The notes beneath the pieces are model-generated. The model made no database searches, had not been told where the DNA came from, and was given only the letters and a program-made list of their open reading frames with translations. Positions 1-9,498 of a DNA stretch of 14,737 nucleotides are shown here, piece by piece. Source of the stretch: Ruminococcus sp. UBA3387. Its GTDB lineage: Bacteria; Bacillota; Clostridia; Oscillospirales; Ruminococcaceae. The DNA lies in assembly GCA_002358895.1 (NCBI GenBank), contig DEPR01000066.1, positions 6,778-21,514 of the forward strand, in the 5' to 3' direction. Each line of letters opens with the position of its first letter. Within the stretch, counting starts at the first letter, position 1. A program made the translations under genes and the position numbers.

Positions 1-927
1 CTTTCAGGTATGGACGGACTTAATTTTATTGCATCACTGGAGGGAGTAGATGTTATGCTCAATTCCGTAGTGGGTATGGTGGGACTAATGCCTACTCTGA
101 CTGCAATAAATCACGGTACAGATATAGCTTTGGCTAATAAGGAAACTCTTGTTACAGGCGGTAAGCTTGTAACCGAAACGGCTAAGGAAAAAGGCGTTAA
201 GATTTACCCTGTGGATAGTGAACATTCTGCTATTTTCCAGTGTATGCAGGGTAATAAAACAAGCCAGGTAAGTAAGATTATCCTTACTGCATCAGGTGGA
301 CCATTCTTTGGCAAGACTAAAGAGGATATAGCACAGGTGTCTGTTGAGGAAGCACTCAATCACCCTAATTGGAGTATGGGTCGAAAAATAACCATCGACT
401 CTGCTACACTTATGAATAAGGGGCTTGAGTTTATTGAGGCAATGTGGCTTTTTGACCTGAAGCCTGAGCAGATTGAAATTGTTGTCCATAGAGAAAGCGT
501 TATCCATTCAGCAGTTGAATATGACGATTGCTCGGTAATAGCACAGCTGGGTGTTCCTGATATGAAAATTCCTATTCAGTATGCGTTGCTTTATCCTGAT
601 AGGATGGAGTGCCCGACAAAAAGACTCTCACTTATAGACTACGGTACCCTGACTTTTGCAAAACCTGACTATGATACGTTTGACTGTCTGACAGCTTGTA
701 TAAAGGCTATAACAGAGGGCGGAAATAAGCCTGCCGTTGTAAATGGTGCAAATGAGGAAGCGGTGGCTGCATTCCTTGAGGGTAAGATTTCATTTTTACA
801 GATTGGCGAGCTTGTAACATCAGCTCTTGAAAATATAGAGAGAAAAGAAATAACCTGCCTTGAGGACGTGCTGGAAGCAGACCGAGTTGCAAGAGATTTT
901 GTGATAGAACAAATAGAGAAAAACTGA
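1..927 (+). CDS. dxr: 1-deoxy-D-xylulose-5-phosphate reductoisomerase, 5'-truncated
   Basis: Dxr converts 1-deoxyxylulose 5-phosphate to 2-C-methylerythritol 4-phosphate with NADPH, the committed step of the MEP isoprenoid pathway in the cytosol. The reading frame is open from base 1, so the gene begins outside the window; 308 codons are present. Against a usual length of about 380-400 residues, roughly 75-90 N-terminal residues are missing, including much of the NADPH-binding Rossmann fold. Visible family motifs, in order, are LANKETLVTGG, the metal-binding VDSEH (bases 211-225), ASGGPF, the substrate and metal motif MNKGLEF, and HRESVIHS. The C-terminal helical domain is complete and ends at TGA 925-927. 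The internal ATG at base 10 is not a real start, because conserved sequence continues through it. rseP follows after 21 bases. The identification is very secure from these motifs. Confidence 0.97.
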   Translation, partial: LSGMDGLNFIASLEGVDVMLNSVVGMVGLMPTLTAINHGTDIALANKETLVTGGKLVTETAKEKGVKIYPVDSEHSAIFQCMQGNKTSQVSKIILTASGGPFFGKTKEDIAQVSVEEALNHPNWSMGRKITIDSATLMNKGLEFIEAMWLFDLKPEQIEIVVHRESVIHSAVEYDDCSVIAQLGVPDMKIPIQYALLYPDRMECPTKRLSLIDYGTLTFAKPDYDTFDCLTACIKAITEGGNKPAVVNGANEEAVAAFLEGKISFLQIGELVTSALENIERKEITCLEDVLEADRVARDFVIEQIEKN

Positions 928-948
928 TATTAAGAGAAAGGGACACAA

Positions 949-1986
949 ATGAGTATAATTTTTGCAATTGTTATTTTTGAGATAATTATTATAGTCCACG
1001 AATTCGGGCATTTTATTGTGGCTAAGGCCTGTGGAGTAAAAGTGAACGAGTTTGCTATCGGTATGGGACCGGCAATTATAAAGTTCAGAAAAGGCGAAAC
1101 ACAGTATGCATTGAGAATTCTTCCTATTGGTGGCTATTGCTCAATGGAGGGTGAAGATGCCGAAAGTGAAGATGACAGAGCCTTTTGCAGAAAATCTGTG
1201 CCAAAGCGTATGGCGATAGTTGTAGCAGGCGTTGTGATGAACCTGATTCTCGGCTATGTGTTGCTTGTAATCCATACAGCCTGGACAGCACCGATTACCT
1301 CAACTCAGGTTTCCTGGTTTGAGGAAAATGCGAAATCTCAGTCCACAGGACTTCAGCTTGGGGACGAAATTGTAAAAGTGAATAATATGCGTATTTTCAC
1401 ACCAATGGACTTGTCCTATCAGTTCCAGAATGATGAGGATAGCGTGTTTGATATGACTGTTATCCGTGACGGCGAAAAGGTGAAGCTTGATAATGTTGCG
1501 TTCAGTACAGAAAATGATACAATGCATATAGACTTCAAGGTAATGCCTGTGGAAGCGACCGTGGGAACAGTTTTGTCAAGCTCGTTGAAGCAAACTGCAA
1601 GTAATGCAAGACTTATCTATATTTCCTTGGCTGATTTGGTTAAGGGCAAGTATTCAATCCGTGATCTGTCGGGACCTGTTGGTATTGTTGATACAATCGG
1701 TGATGTAATTGATGTCCAGACTGATGAGGAAACGGGAATTGACTGGGAAGCATTGGGACAGACAATGCTGTCTATGGGAGCGTTTATTACAATAAATATC
1801 GGTCTGTTCAATCTGTTGCCTCTGCCTGCACTTGACGGAGGACGACTGGTGTTTCTGATAATTGAAGCAATAAGAAGAAAGCCTGTGCCGGCTGATAAAG
1901 AGGGAATGGTGCATTTTATCGGATTGGCAGCACTTATGCTTCTTATGATTATTGTAACAGTAAGTGATGTGTTGAAATTATTTTAA
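949..1986 (+). CDS. rseP: Site-2 membrane metalloprotease, RseP/RasP family (M50B)
   Basis: This is an intramembrane zinc metalloprotease that, in the family, cleaves anti-sigma factors and leftover signal peptides within the membrane. The protein has 345 residues. The HEFGH zinc motif lies at residues 17-21 inside the first hydrophobic segment. A second membrane segment spans about 88-110. A PDZ-like domain covers about 115-195 and includes GLQLGDEIVKVNN. The third catalytic motif, N-L-L-P-L-P-A-L-D-G-G, runs from about 288 to 298, with D296 as the expected third zinc ligand. A last membrane segment ends the protein. The start is supported by AAAGGG about nine bases upstream. It sits between dxr and ispG, a common Clostridia arrangement. 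The substrate cannot be read from the sequence, so RseP/RasP is a family label rather than a demonstrated role. Confidence 0.95.
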   Translation: MSIIFAIVIFEIIIIVHEFGHFIVAKACGVKVNEFAIGMGPAIIKFRKGETQYALRILPIGGYCSMEGEDAESEDDRAFCRKSVPKRMAIVVAGVVMNLILGYVLLVIHTAWTAPITSTQVSWFEENAKSQSTGLQLGDEIVKVNNMRIFTPMDLSYQFQNDEDSVFDMTVIRDGEKVKLDNVAFSTENDTMHIDFKVMPVEATVGTVLSSSLKQTASNARLIYISLADLVKGKYSIRDLSGPVGIVDTIGDVIDVQTDEETGIDWEALGQTMLSMGAFITINIGLFNLLPLPALDGGRLVFLIIEAIRRKPVPADKEGMVHFIGLAALMLLMIIVTVSDVLKLF

Positions 1987-1987
1987 T

Positions 1988-1993
1988 GGGTGA
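1988..1993 (+). promoter_or_regulatory. Weak ribosome binding site deciding the ispG start
   Basis: GGGTGA lies four bases before the ATG at 1998. The ATG at 1986 overlaps the rseP stop (TAATG) and has no Shine-Dalgarno-like sequence upstream. IspG proteins usually begin at the M-R-K-C-K-A-V-K-V-G-N position, which also favours 1998. The site is weak, so translational coupling to rseP is likely. Confidence 0.5.
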
Positions 1994-1997
1994 TTTT

Positions 1998-3035
1998 ATG
2001 AGAAAATGTAAAGCTGTAAAAGTTGGAAATCTTACTCTTGACGGAAAGAAAATATATATCCAGTCTATGCTTAATATCCCTGCTGAAAATGTGGAGGATT
2101 CAGTTAAACAGGCCGTTGAGCTTGAAAAAGCAGGCTGTGAAATTGTCCGTGCTGCGATTCCGGATATGAAGGCAGTAAAGCTTATTCCTGCAATCAAAGA
2201 GAAGATTAATATTCCACTTGTTGCAGATATACATTTTGATTATCGCCTTGCATTGGCAGCCTGTGAAGCAGGAATTGACAAAATCCGTATAAATCCAGGG
2301 AATATCGGTGATATGGAAAAGGTAAAGGCTGTGGTAAAAGCCTGCCAGAGCAGAAATATTCCTATAAGAATAGGCGTGAACGGTGGCTCGCTTGAAAAGT
2401 ATCTGCTTGCAAAGTATGGCTCACCAACACCTGAAGCATTGGTTGAAAGTGCATTGGGACACGTCAGAATTCTTGAGGATTGCGATTTTGATGATATTGT
2501 CATTTCACTTAAATCATCAGATGTAAATACAATGATAAATGCCTATCGCCTGCTTGCGGATAAGTGTAATTATCCACTTCACCTGGGCGTTACCGAAGCA
2601 GGAACAGAGCGTATGGGTATTATAAAATCTGCCGTTGGTATCGGCTCACTCCTTGTAGACGGTATTGGTGAAACTATAAGAGTATCTTTGACCGATAATC
2701 CTGTTAAGGAAATCTATGCGGCTAAAGACATACTTAAAGCTATCGGTAAGGGGAACGGCGTAAAAATCGTTTCTTGTCCGACCTGTGGAAGAACAAAGAT
2801 TGATCTTATTTCACTTGCAAAACAGGTGGAAGAAGCAACAAAGAATATTGATAAGGATATTACAGTTGCCGTAATGGGCTGTGTTGTAAATGGTATAGGT
2901 GAAGCAGGAGAAGCCGATATCGGTATCGCAGGTGGCGACGGCTGTGCCGTTCTGTTTAAAAACGGCGAAAAATTATATAAAGTAGACGAAGAAAATGCTT
3001 TGAAAGCATTGCTTGATGAAATAGAAAGAATGTAA
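1998..3035 (+). CDS. ispG: 4-hydroxy-3-methylbut-2-enyl diphosphate synthase (IspG/GcpE)
   Basis: IspG converts methylerythritol cyclodiphosphate to HMBPP, the next-to-last step of the MEP pathway, using a [4Fe-4S] cluster. The chosen start gives 345 residues, the normal length of the short bacterial form. A TIM-barrel domain fills about residues 1-235, with conserved VADIHFDYRLA and KIRINPGNIG. The C-terminal iron-sulphur domain carries C260 and C263 (S-C-P-T-C-G-R) and C295 with E302 (G-C-V-V-N-G-I-G-E). This is the same spacing as C270, C273, C305 and E312 of E. coli IspG. An alternative start at 1986 would overlap the rseP stop by one base and add four residues. polC follows after nine bases. 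With dxr in the same unit, two MEP enzymes are co-transcribed. No key residue is missing. Confidence 0.97.
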   Translation: MRKCKAVKVGNLTLDGKKIYIQSMLNIPAENVEDSVKQAVELEKAGCEIVRAAIPDMKAVKLIPAIKEKINIPLVADIHFDYRLALAACEAGIDKIRINPGNIGDMEKVKAVVKACQSRNIPIRIGVNGGSLEKYLLAKYGSPTPEALVESALGHVRILEDCDFDDIVISLKSSDVNTMINAYRLLADKCNYPLHLGVTEAGTERMGIIKSAVGIGSLLVDGIGETIRVSLTDNPVKEIYAAKDILKAIGKGNGVKIVSCPTCGRTKIDLISLAKQVEEATKNIDKDITVAVMGCVVNGIGEAGEADIGIAGGDGCAVLFKNGEKLYKVDEENALKALLDEIERM

Positions 3036-3044
3036 GGATAGATT

Positions 3045-6000
3045 ATGATAGGATATACAATAGCAGAGCTGTTTGATGAGCATTGCAGAGTATTGCCTGA
3101 AGTCATATGTGATGGTGAGGTTTTGAAAGTCATATTTGACGAAAAGCAGAACGAACTAACTGTAATGGCAAAATTCAATCAGCTGTTGAATTACGATATA
3201 ATAGCAGAAAGCGAAAAGAGTATAATTGAAGAGCTTAATCTCAGCAGATTTAAAATCAAGTGCAAGTATACACCTGATTTGCTTTGTGATGAAGCATTTG
3301 ATCAGCTGGTTAAATATATGAAAAACCACTTTCCCGTGGTAAACGGATTTTTTGACGATGCAGATGCAAGGTTTCATAACGGCAAGTTTATTGTGGATAT
3401 GAAACACGGTGGGGTAGAGTTTTTGAAAAAAGCAGGGATTGAGAGCTATTTTTCATCACTTGTTGCCGATTGGTTTTCAACCAACGCTGAAATCGAGTTT
3501 GTGGGAACAGTGGAATCCGATCAGGAAATGTATGAGAGAATAGAAGCCGAACTTCAGAATTATCTCAACTCTGCACCGATGCCTGAAAACAAGCAAAAGA
3601 CTAAACAGCCTGAACAGCCTCAGAATGTGGATTTCAGAACCTGTAGCGTTGACTTCACAAGACTTAACCTTATTGCAGATAATGCGTTGGTAGTTAAAGG
3701 CGGACCAATAAGCAGTGATGCAAAAGTAACAGCAATGAAGGATTTGAATGACAGCACTCAGGGCAGAATTACTGTCTGGGGTGAGATTTTTGATGTCCAG
3801 ACAAAGGATACAAGAAACGGCGGACTTATTGCAAAGCTGTTTTTTACCGACTTTACATCATCATTTTCAATGAAAATGTTTGGCTCAGAAAAGAAAGGTA
3901 AGTTTGTTAAGCTACATAGACCTGACCTTGAGTGTATGCTTGAAAAGCTGAAAAATGGAACAACAATTATCGTTTCAGGTGAGATTGAAGAAGATACTTT
4001 CGAGCATATTTTGAATATAATACCTGAAGATATAATGATTGTCAAGCGTGAAACCGAGAAGGATAAGTGCGAGCAAAAAAGAGTAGAGCTTCATTGTCAT
4101 ACCAATATGTCAAGTATGGATGCACTCACTTCAGCAGACAAGCTTGTAAAAAGAGCGTTTGAATGGGGACATAAGGCTATAGCAATTACCGACCACGGTG
4201 TTGTTCAGGGCTATCCTGCTGCAATGAACGAAGTGGCAGGTATCAGAAGAAATGGCGGAGATTTTAAAGCTATCTATGGAATTGAAGCCTATGAAGTAAA
4301 TAATGACGTAAATATCTATACAGGCTGGGACAAGCGTAAGCTCACCGATGAGTTTATAGTGTTTGACCTGGAAACTACGGGTACATCACCTAATGATGAC
4401 AGGATTATCGAAATCGGTGCTGTAAAGGTGAGAAACCTTGAAATAGTTGACCGATTTGATATGTTTGTAAATCCTCATCAGGAAATTAAGGAGTTCATCT
4501 CTAACCTTACAGGGATTACAAATGATATGGTAGCTGATGCACCTGAAGAAAAGGATGCAATAAAAGCCTTTGTGGAATTCTGTGGGGATAACCCTGCCCT
4601 TGTGGCACATAATGCAAAATTTGATACAGGCTTTATAAATGCTTCCTTGAAAAGAAATAATATTGAAATGAGCTATTCATATTTTGATACAGTTCCTATG
4701 TGTCAGATTATGCTGCCACAACTGCAGAAGCATAAGCTGAACTTTGTGGCAGAGCATTTCGGCCTTGAGTTCAATCATCACCGTGGAAGTGATGATGCAG
4801 AAGTGCTGAGCAGGATTTTCATTAAGCTGGCAGGAGAACTTGTAGAAAAGTATCCGCATATGCTTGTAACTGTGGATAAGGTGAACAGCCTGCTTGCCAA
4901 TGACGATAACGTGTTGTCAGCACAGTCTTATCACCAGATTATTCTTGTGAGAAATAATACAGGACTGAAAAATCTGTATAAGCTTATTTCACATTCAAAT
5001 CTTGACTATTTCAAAAAACGTCCAAGAATTCCCAAGTCTGATCTTGTCAAACACAGAGAAGGTCTTATAGTGGGCAGTGCCTGCGAAGCAGGTGAATTAT
5101 ACAGAGCAATCGTCGAAGGGGAAAGCTGGGAAAAGCTTTGTCAGATTGCGTCTTTCTATGACTATCTTGAAATTCAGCCTGAGGGCAATAATGAGTTTAT
5201 GCTCAGAAACGGTACAGTCAAGTCCTTTGAAGGTATCCGTGAGTATAACAGAACTGTGATAAAGCTTGGAGAGTATCTTAATATTCCAGTCTGTGCAACA
5301 GGGGACGTTCACTTTTTGAATAAGGGAGATGCACAGTTCCGTTCAATTCTCCAGTCGGTTAAGTATAGCGACTGCGATAATCAGCCACCTCTGTATCTGA
5401 AGACGACAGAAGAAATGCTGTCTGATTTTGCATATCTGGGTGAAGATAAGGCTTTTGAAGTTGTAGTAAAGAATACAAACCTTATTGCCGATATGATTGA
5501 TAAGGACCTGAAAGCGTTTCCTAATGGTACATATACACCGTTCATTGACGGTGCAGTAAGAGAGTTGCAGGTTATCTGCTGGAAAAAAGCCTGCTCAATC
5601 TATGGCGACTGCGACCCTGAGGAAGTGAAACTCCCCGAGGGTGATGAGGGTATAGCTGAACCTTTCAAGGAGCATATTCCTGAAATTGTGTATAAGCGTC
5701 TTGACCGGGAGCTTTCATCAATTATCAAGCACGGATTTGCTGTGCTGTATATGATTTCACAGAAGCTGGTTGCCAATTCGGTAGAAAACGGCTATCAGGT
5801 GGGCTCGAGAGGCTCTGTTGGTTCATCCTTCGTAGCCTCAATGTCAGGTATATCTGAAGTAAATCCGCTTATGCCTCACTATGTCTGCCCGAATTGTAAA
5901 AACAGCGAGTTTATAACCGACGGTTCAGTAGGCTCAGGCTATGACCTGTCACCAAAGAACTGCCCGAAGTGTGGCACAGAGTACCACCGTGATGGACACG

Positions 6001-7493
6001 ATATTCCGTTTGAAACATTCCTGGGCTTTAACGGCGATAAAGCACCTGATATTGACCTTAACTTCTCAGGAGATTATCAGTCCTTTGCCCATAAGTATAC
6101 CGAAGACCTGTTTGGCTCCGACCACGTTTTCAAAGCAGGTACAATTTCAGGTGTAGCCGATAAAACAGCATTCGGTTATGTTAAGAATTACCTTGAAGAA
6201 AGAGGAAAAACGGTACATTCCGCAGAGGAACAGCGTCTTGTAAACGGCTGTCTTGATGTTAAGAGAACTACAGGTCAGCATCCTGGTGGAATGGTGGTTA
6301 TTCCAAGCGACTATGAGGTTTATGACTTTACCCCTGTCCAGCACCCTGCAGAAAAAGCTGATTCGGATATTGTTACAACCCACTTTGACTTCAATTCCTT
6401 GCACGATACTATATTGAAGCTGGACGAGCTTGGGCACGATGTGCCTACATTATATAAGTATCTTGAAGATATGACAGGCGTTGACATATTGAAAGTGCCT
6501 ATGTCTGATGAAAAGGTGTATAGTCTGTTTGCATCACCTGAGGCTCTTGGAGTAACTGAGGAGGATATATCCTGCCCTACAGGAACTTTGGGTATCCCGG
6601 AAATGGGTACACCTTTTGTAATCCAGATGCTTCTTGATGCAAAGCCAAAGAATTTCAGCGACCTGTTGCAGATTTCAGGACTTTCTCACGGTACAAATGT
6701 TTGGTTAGGTAACGCAAAAGACTTGATTGATAACGGAACTTGTACCATTTCAGAGGTTATCGGTACCCGTGATAATATTATGGTGTACTTGATTCATAAA
6801 GGAATGGAAGAGGGCAGAGCTTTTAAAATTACTGAAACAGTACGAAAAGGTCTTGTTGCAAAGGGTAAGATTTCAAAAGAAGATTGGGAAAAGATGGAGG
6901 AAGATATGCGAGCTGCCAACGTTCCTGAATGGTATATTGACAGTTGCCGCAAAATCGAGTATATGTTCCCGAAAGCCCACGCAGCAGCTTATGTTACATC
7001 TGCAATTAAGCTTTGCTGGTTCAAGATATATCATCCACTTGAATTCTATGCTGCCTATTTTACAGTCCGTGGCGAGGACTTTGACGGCGAAACAGCACTC
7101 AAGGGCAAGTATATGGTCCAGAATAAAATGACCGAAATAAAGAATCGTCCGAAGGCAGAAAGAACAGCCAAGGACGACGGCGTGCTTGAAATGCTACAGC
7201 TTACAAACGAAATGCTGTGCAGAGGCTTTGAGTTTTTGCCTGTTGATATTTTCAAATCACACGCTACGGTTTATCAGATTGAGGACGGAAAGCTTCGTCT
7301 GCCGTTTGTGTCAATATCTGGTGTAGGTGAAAATGCCGCCAAGAGCTTGTACGAAAAAGCACAGAACAGGGATTTTATTTCTGTGGAAGAATTCCAGCAG
7401 CAGAGTGGTATCGGTAAATCAGTAGTGGAAACTCTGGATAAAATCGGTGCATTTGGCGACCTGCCTAAATCAAACCAGATATCTCTGTTTTAA
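3045..7493 (+). CDS. polC: DNA polymerase III alpha subunit, Gram-positive PolC type
   Basis: PolC is the replicative DNA polymerase of low-GC Gram-positives, with built-in 3'-5' proofreading. It has 1482 residues (B. subtilis 1437). An N-terminal domain is followed by an OB fold at about 240-335 and a PHP domain (HCH 350-352, TDHG 382-385). The DEDDh exonuclease is inserted in the PHP domain at about 437-600, starting with D441-x-E443. [10 protein letters not shown] marks the polymerase core. A zinc-binding pair of CxxC motifs (C948/C951, C973/C976) follows, then the catalytic acidic pair D1002 and D1004 (P-D-I-D-L-N-F-S-G). The protein ends in QISLF, a beta-clamp binding motif. AAGGA seven bases upstream supports the start. 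An acidic insertion of about 20 residues at 855-877 is absent from B. subtilis PolC as I recall it. All catalytic motifs are intact. Confidence 0.98.
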   Translation: MIGYTIAELFDEHCRVLPEVICDGEVLKVIFDEKQNELTVMAKFNQLLNYDIIAESEKSIIEELNLSRFKIKCKYTPDLLCDEAFDQLVKYMKNHFPVVNGFFDDADARFHNGKFIVDMKHGGVEFLKKAGIESYFSSLVADWFSTNAEIEFVGTVESDQEMYERIEAELQNYLNSAPMPENKQKTKQPEQPQNVDFRTCSVDFTRLNLIADNALVVKGGPISSDAKVTAMKDLNDSTQGRITVWGEIFDVQTKDTRNGGLIAKLFFTDFTSSFSMKMFGSEKKGKFVKLHRPDLECMLEKLKNGTTIIVSGEIEEDTFEHILNIIPEDIMIVKRETEKDKCEQKRVELHCHTNMSSMDALTSADKLVKRAFEWGHKAIAITDHGVVQGYPAAMNEVAGIRRNGGDFKAIYGIEAYEVNNDVNIYTGWDKRKLTDEFIVFDLETTGTSPNDDRIIEIGAVKVRNLEIVDRFDMFVNPHQEIKEFISNLTGITNDMVADAPEEKDAIKAFVEFCGDNPALVAHNAKFDTGFINASLKRNNIEMSYSYFDTVPMCQIMLPQLQKHKLNFVAEHFGLEFNHHRGSDDAEVLSRIFIKLAGELVEKYPHMLVTVDKVNSLLANDDNVLSAQSYHQIILVRNNTGLKNLYKLISHSNLDYFKKRPRIPKSDLVKHREGLIVGSACEAGELYRAIVEGESWEKLCQIASFYDYLEIQPEGNNEFMLRNGTVKSFEGIREYNRTVIKLGEYLNIPVCATGDVHFLNKGDAQFRSILQSVKYSDCDNQPPLYLKTTEEMLSDFAYLGEDKAFEVVVKNTNLIADMIDKDLKAFPNGTYTPFIDGAVRELQVICWKKACSIYGDCDPEEVKLPEGDEGIAEPFKEHIPEIVYKRLDRELSSIIKHGFAVLYMISQKLVANSVENGYQVGSRGSVGSSFVASMSGISEVNPLMPHYVCPNCKNSEFITDGSVGSGYDLSPKNCPKCGTEYHRDGHDIPFETFLGFNGDKAPDIDLNFSGDYQSFAHKYTEDLFGSDHVFKAGTISGVADKTAFGYVKNYLEERGKTVHSAEEQRLVNGCLDVKRTTGQHPGGMVVIPSDYEVYDFTPVQHPAEKADSDIVTTHFDFNSLHDTILKLDELGHDVPTLYKYLEDMTGVDILKVPMSDEKVYSLFASPEALGVTEEDISCPTGTLGIPEMGTPFVIQMLLDAKPKNFSDLLQISGLSHGTNVWLGNAKDLIDNGTCTISEVIGTRDNIMVYLIHKGMEEGRAFKITETVRKGLVAKGKISKEDWEKMEEDMRAANVPEWYIDSCRKIEYMFPKAHAAAYVTSAIKLCWFKIYHPLEFYAAYFTVRGEDFDGETALKGKYMVQNKMTEIKNRPKAERTAKDDGVLEMLQLTNEMLCRGFEFLPVDIFKSHATVYQIEDGKLRLPFVSISGVGENAAKSLYEKAQNRDFISVEEFQQQSGIGKSVVETLDKIGAFGDLPKSNQISLF

Positions 7494-7509
7494 CAAATTG
7501 TTTTATATA

Positions 7510-7525
7510 TAGTAACGCTTTGTTA
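7510..7525 (+). promoter_or_regulatory. Degenerate copy of the his operator palindrome
   Basis: TAGTAACGCTTTGTTA matches the downstream palindrome at 7585-7600 at 12 of 16 positions, keeping the left half-site TAGTAA intact. It lies ten bases upstream of the -35 box and 75 bases, about seven helical turns, from the downstream copy. Two sites flanking a promoter would suit repression by looping or cooperative binding. This is inference, since AT-rich spacers produce similar words by chance. Confidence 0.35.
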
Positions 7526-7535
7526 ATAGATACAC

Positions 7536-7564
7536 TTGACAATAGCGTATATGTGTGCTAATAT
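7536..7564 (+). promoter_or_regulatory. Histidine operon promoter
   Basis: A perfect -35 box TTGACA (7536-7541) is followed by a 17-base spacer and TAATAT (7559-7564) as the -10. The bases TGC just before it form an extended -10. Transcription should start near 7571, leaving an untranslated leader of about 60 bases before hisZ. The 139-base polC-hisZ gap holds no other gene and no convincing polC terminator. Confidence 0.75.
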
Positions 7565-7584
7565 ATCATAGTAGCGTGATAGCA

Positions 7585-7600
7585 TAGTAATACTTTACTA
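7585..7600 (+). promoter_or_regulatory. 16-bp palindrome, candidate his operator
   Basis: TAGTAA and its exact reverse complement TTACTA flank TACT. The site sits about 15-30 bases after the predicted transcription start, a usual position for a repressor operator. CATAGTA also occurs as a direct repeat at 7567-7573 and 7583-7589. Histidine genes in many Firmicutes are controlled by a TrpR-superfamily repressor (HisR/YerC), which is a natural candidate, but I cannot confirm its consensus from memory. The hairpin is too AT-rich and too short to be a good terminator. Confidence 0.5.
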
Positions 7601-7632
7601 CGATAAAGCAGACAAATGAAAGGATAAGAATA

Positions 7633-8838
7633 ATGAAAAGATATGACCTGATAACACCTGAAGGAACAAGAGATTTGCTGTTTGCAGATTGCCTTGCAAG
7701 ACGAGCAGTAGAGAGAAAGCTTGAAAAGCTGTTCCTTGGGTTTGGATATAGTGAAGTTGTAACCCCGGGGATTGAGTTTTATGACCTGTTCAGTGGCAGT
7801 TCAAGAAACTTTCAGCAGGAAAGCCTCTATAAGCTTGTGGACTCAAAGGGCAGATTGATAACACTTCGCCCCGATTCCACAATTCCTATAGCAAGACTTG
7901 TGGCGACAAGACTTCCCGAAGCAAGACTTCCGTTGAGACTTTATTATAATCAGAGTATTTTTGAGAATAATGCATTGCTTAAAGGACGTTCAGATGAAAT
8001 CGTTCAGGCAGGAATTGAGCTTATCGGTGGTGAGAATTCTAAGCGTGCCGACTATGAAGCTATGTGTACAGCCGTAGAGGCTATGGCTTCGTTTGATAAG
8101 GATAATTTTCGTCTTGAGATAGGTCATATCGGCTTCTTCAAGGAGCTTGTGTCAAAACTCGATGTGGATGACAGCGTGAGGGAAGAAATTAGACTGCTTA
8201 TTTCAGCAAAGAACTATCCTGCCCTTAATGACCTGCTGGACGGTATCGGCGATAACAGGATTACCAAGGCTCTCAAACAGCTTCCACGTCTTTTCGGTGG
8301 TGCTGAAGTCCTTGATAAAGCAGCAGAGCTTTTTGAAGATGATAATATATCAGAAATCCTTGACTACCTCAGAGAAGTCTATGACCGTCTTTCAGGCCTT
8401 GGCTATGAAGGCAGGATTTCACTTGACCTGGGAATTGTCAGCCATACCGACTATTATACCGGTATTGTTTTCAGAGGGTATATGACAGGTGTAGGTGAAT
8501 CTGTCCTGAAGGGTGGAAGATATGATAAGCTTATCGGTGAGTTCGGTAAACCTTACCCTGCTGTGGGATTTGCAGTAACCTGTGATTTGATTGCACAGTA
8601 TATAAGAAAAAATAATATGTCGCCAAAGGTTAAAACTGCCGATTGTATAGTGTTCGGCGAACAGGGAAGTGTTGTGGAAGCTATTGCTTTCGGACAGGAG
8701 CTTGTAAGACAGGGTAAGACAATCGAAAACAGCCTTTTTGATACACTTGAAGAAACTGCCGTGTATGCAAAAACTGCAGGAATAACTAAGATTTATAAGG
8801 TTGACGAGAATAAAAACATTACTGAAATAGACGTGTAG
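7633..8838 (+). CDS. hisZ: ATP phosphoribosyltransferase regulatory subunit HisZ
   Basis: HisZ is a catalytically inactive paralogue of histidyl-tRNA synthetase. It assembles with short-form HisG and is needed for its activity and histidine feedback. The 401-residue protein has the class II synthetase fold: TPEGTRDLL at the N-terminus, a motif-2-like segment around LRPDSTIPIARL and LRLYYNQSIFE, and GGRYDKL at 294-300. The HisRS arginine in the R-x-x-D-Y-Y-T motif is replaced here (S-H-T-D-Y-Y-T-G), and a short hisG follows directly; both favour HisZ over HisS. A C-terminal segment of about 70 residues resembles a reduced anticodon-binding-like domain. The start has AAAGGA eight bases upstream. 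It is the first gene of the his operon, 16 bases before hisG. A hisS paralogue is the alternative and is unlikely. Confidence 0.94.
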   Translation: MKRYDLITPEGTRDLLFADCLARRAVERKLEKLFLGFGYSEVVTPGIEFYDLFSGSSRNFQQESLYKLVDSKGRLITLRPDSTIPIARLVATRLPEARLPLRLYYNQSIFENNALLKGRSDEIVQAGIELIGGENSKRADYEAMCTAVEAMASFDKDNFRLEIGHIGFFKELVSKLDVDDSVREEIRLLISAKNYPALNDLLDGIGDNRITKALKQLPRLFGGAEVLDKAAELFEDDNISEILDYLREVYDRLSGLGYEGRISLDLGIVSHTDYYTGIVFRGYMTGVGESVLKGGRYDKLIGEFGKPYPAVGFAVTCDLIAQYIRKNNMSPKVKTADCIVFGEQGSVVEAIAFGQELVRQGKTIENSLFDTLEETAVYAKTAGITKIYKVDENKNITEIDV

Positions 8839-8854
8839 AATACGGGAGATAAAT

Positions 8855-9484
8855 ATGAATAAACCATTGAGAATTGCCTTGACCAAGGGCAGACTTGAAA
8901 AGGATACAGTAGGATTGCTTGAGAAGATAGGCTTTGACTGTACAGCAGTAAGGGAAAAAGGCAGAAAGCTTATTCTTCCTGTGCCCGACGGAAATTTAGA
9001 AGTGGTCCTTGCAAAAGCAAACGACGTAATTACATATGTTGAGCACGGCGTATGTGATATCGGCGTTGTGGGTAAGGATACAATTATGGAAATGCAGGGT
9101 AAGTTCTTTGAGCTGGCAGACCTGGGCTTCGGAAGATGTAAGTTTGCACTTGCCACAAAAAAAGGCTCTGATTTCTATGCAGGATATAACGTAAAGACTA
9201 TTGCTACAAAGTATCCGAATATAACAAGAAATTATTTTGAGAGCAAGGGTATGGACGTTGATATAGTTAAGATTGAAGGCTCAGTTGAGCTTGCACCTTT
9301 GCTTGAACTGTCAGACGGTATCGTGGATATCGTTGAAACAGGCACAACCTTGAAAGAAAACGGCCTTGAGGTTATCGAAGATATTGCACCGATTTCAGCA
9401 AGACTGATAGTTAATATGGTAAGTATGAAATTAAGACAACAGGAAATAGAGAAGTTTGTTTCACTTATTGAAGCAAATCTGTAA
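8855..9484 (+). CDS. hisG: ATP phosphoribosyltransferase catalytic subunit, short form
   Basis: HisG joins ATP and PRPP to form phosphoribosyl-ATP, the first and feedback-regulated step of histidine synthesis. At 209 residues this is the short form, which lacks the C-terminal ACT-like regulatory domain and depends on HisZ, encoded just upstream. The N-terminus shows LRIALTKGRLEKDT. The phosphate-binding loop of the PRPP site is D-I-V-E-T-G-T-T-L at residues 158-166. The two periplasmic-binding-protein-like lobes are complete. GGGAG seven bases before the ATG supports the start. hisD follows after 14 bases. Nothing unusual is visible. Confidence 0.97.
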   Translation: MNKPLRIALTKGRLEKDTVGLLEKIGFDCTAVREKGRKLILPVPDGNLEVVLAKANDVITYVEHGVCDIGVVGKDTIMEMQGKFFELADLGFGRCKFALATKKGSDFYAGYNVKTIATKYPNITRNYFESKGMDVDIVKIEGSVELAPLLELSDGIVDIVETGTTLKENGLEVIEDIAPISARLIVNMVSMKLRQQEIEKFVSLIEANL

Positions 9485-9498
9485 TAGGGGGATAGAAA

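Noticed and set aside
2714..3178. 154-codon minus-strand open frame over the ispG-polC junction
   Set aside because: It overlaps two certain genes and has low-complexity serine-rich sequence typical of a shadow.
7571..7632. Possible T-box leader before hisZ
   Set aside because: The leader is about 60 bases with no T-box sequence, specifier stem or intrinsic terminator.
7633..8838. Histidyl-tRNA synthetase (hisS) as the identity of the first his gene
   Set aside because: The HisRS arginine before D-Y-Y-T is lost and a short-form hisG follows directly, as expected of HisZ.
8419..9156. 245-codon open frame on the minus strand across hisZ and hisG
   Set aside because: It lies opposite two well-supported genes, has no recognisable domain, and shows the serine- and phenylalanine-rich composition of a reverse-strand shadow.
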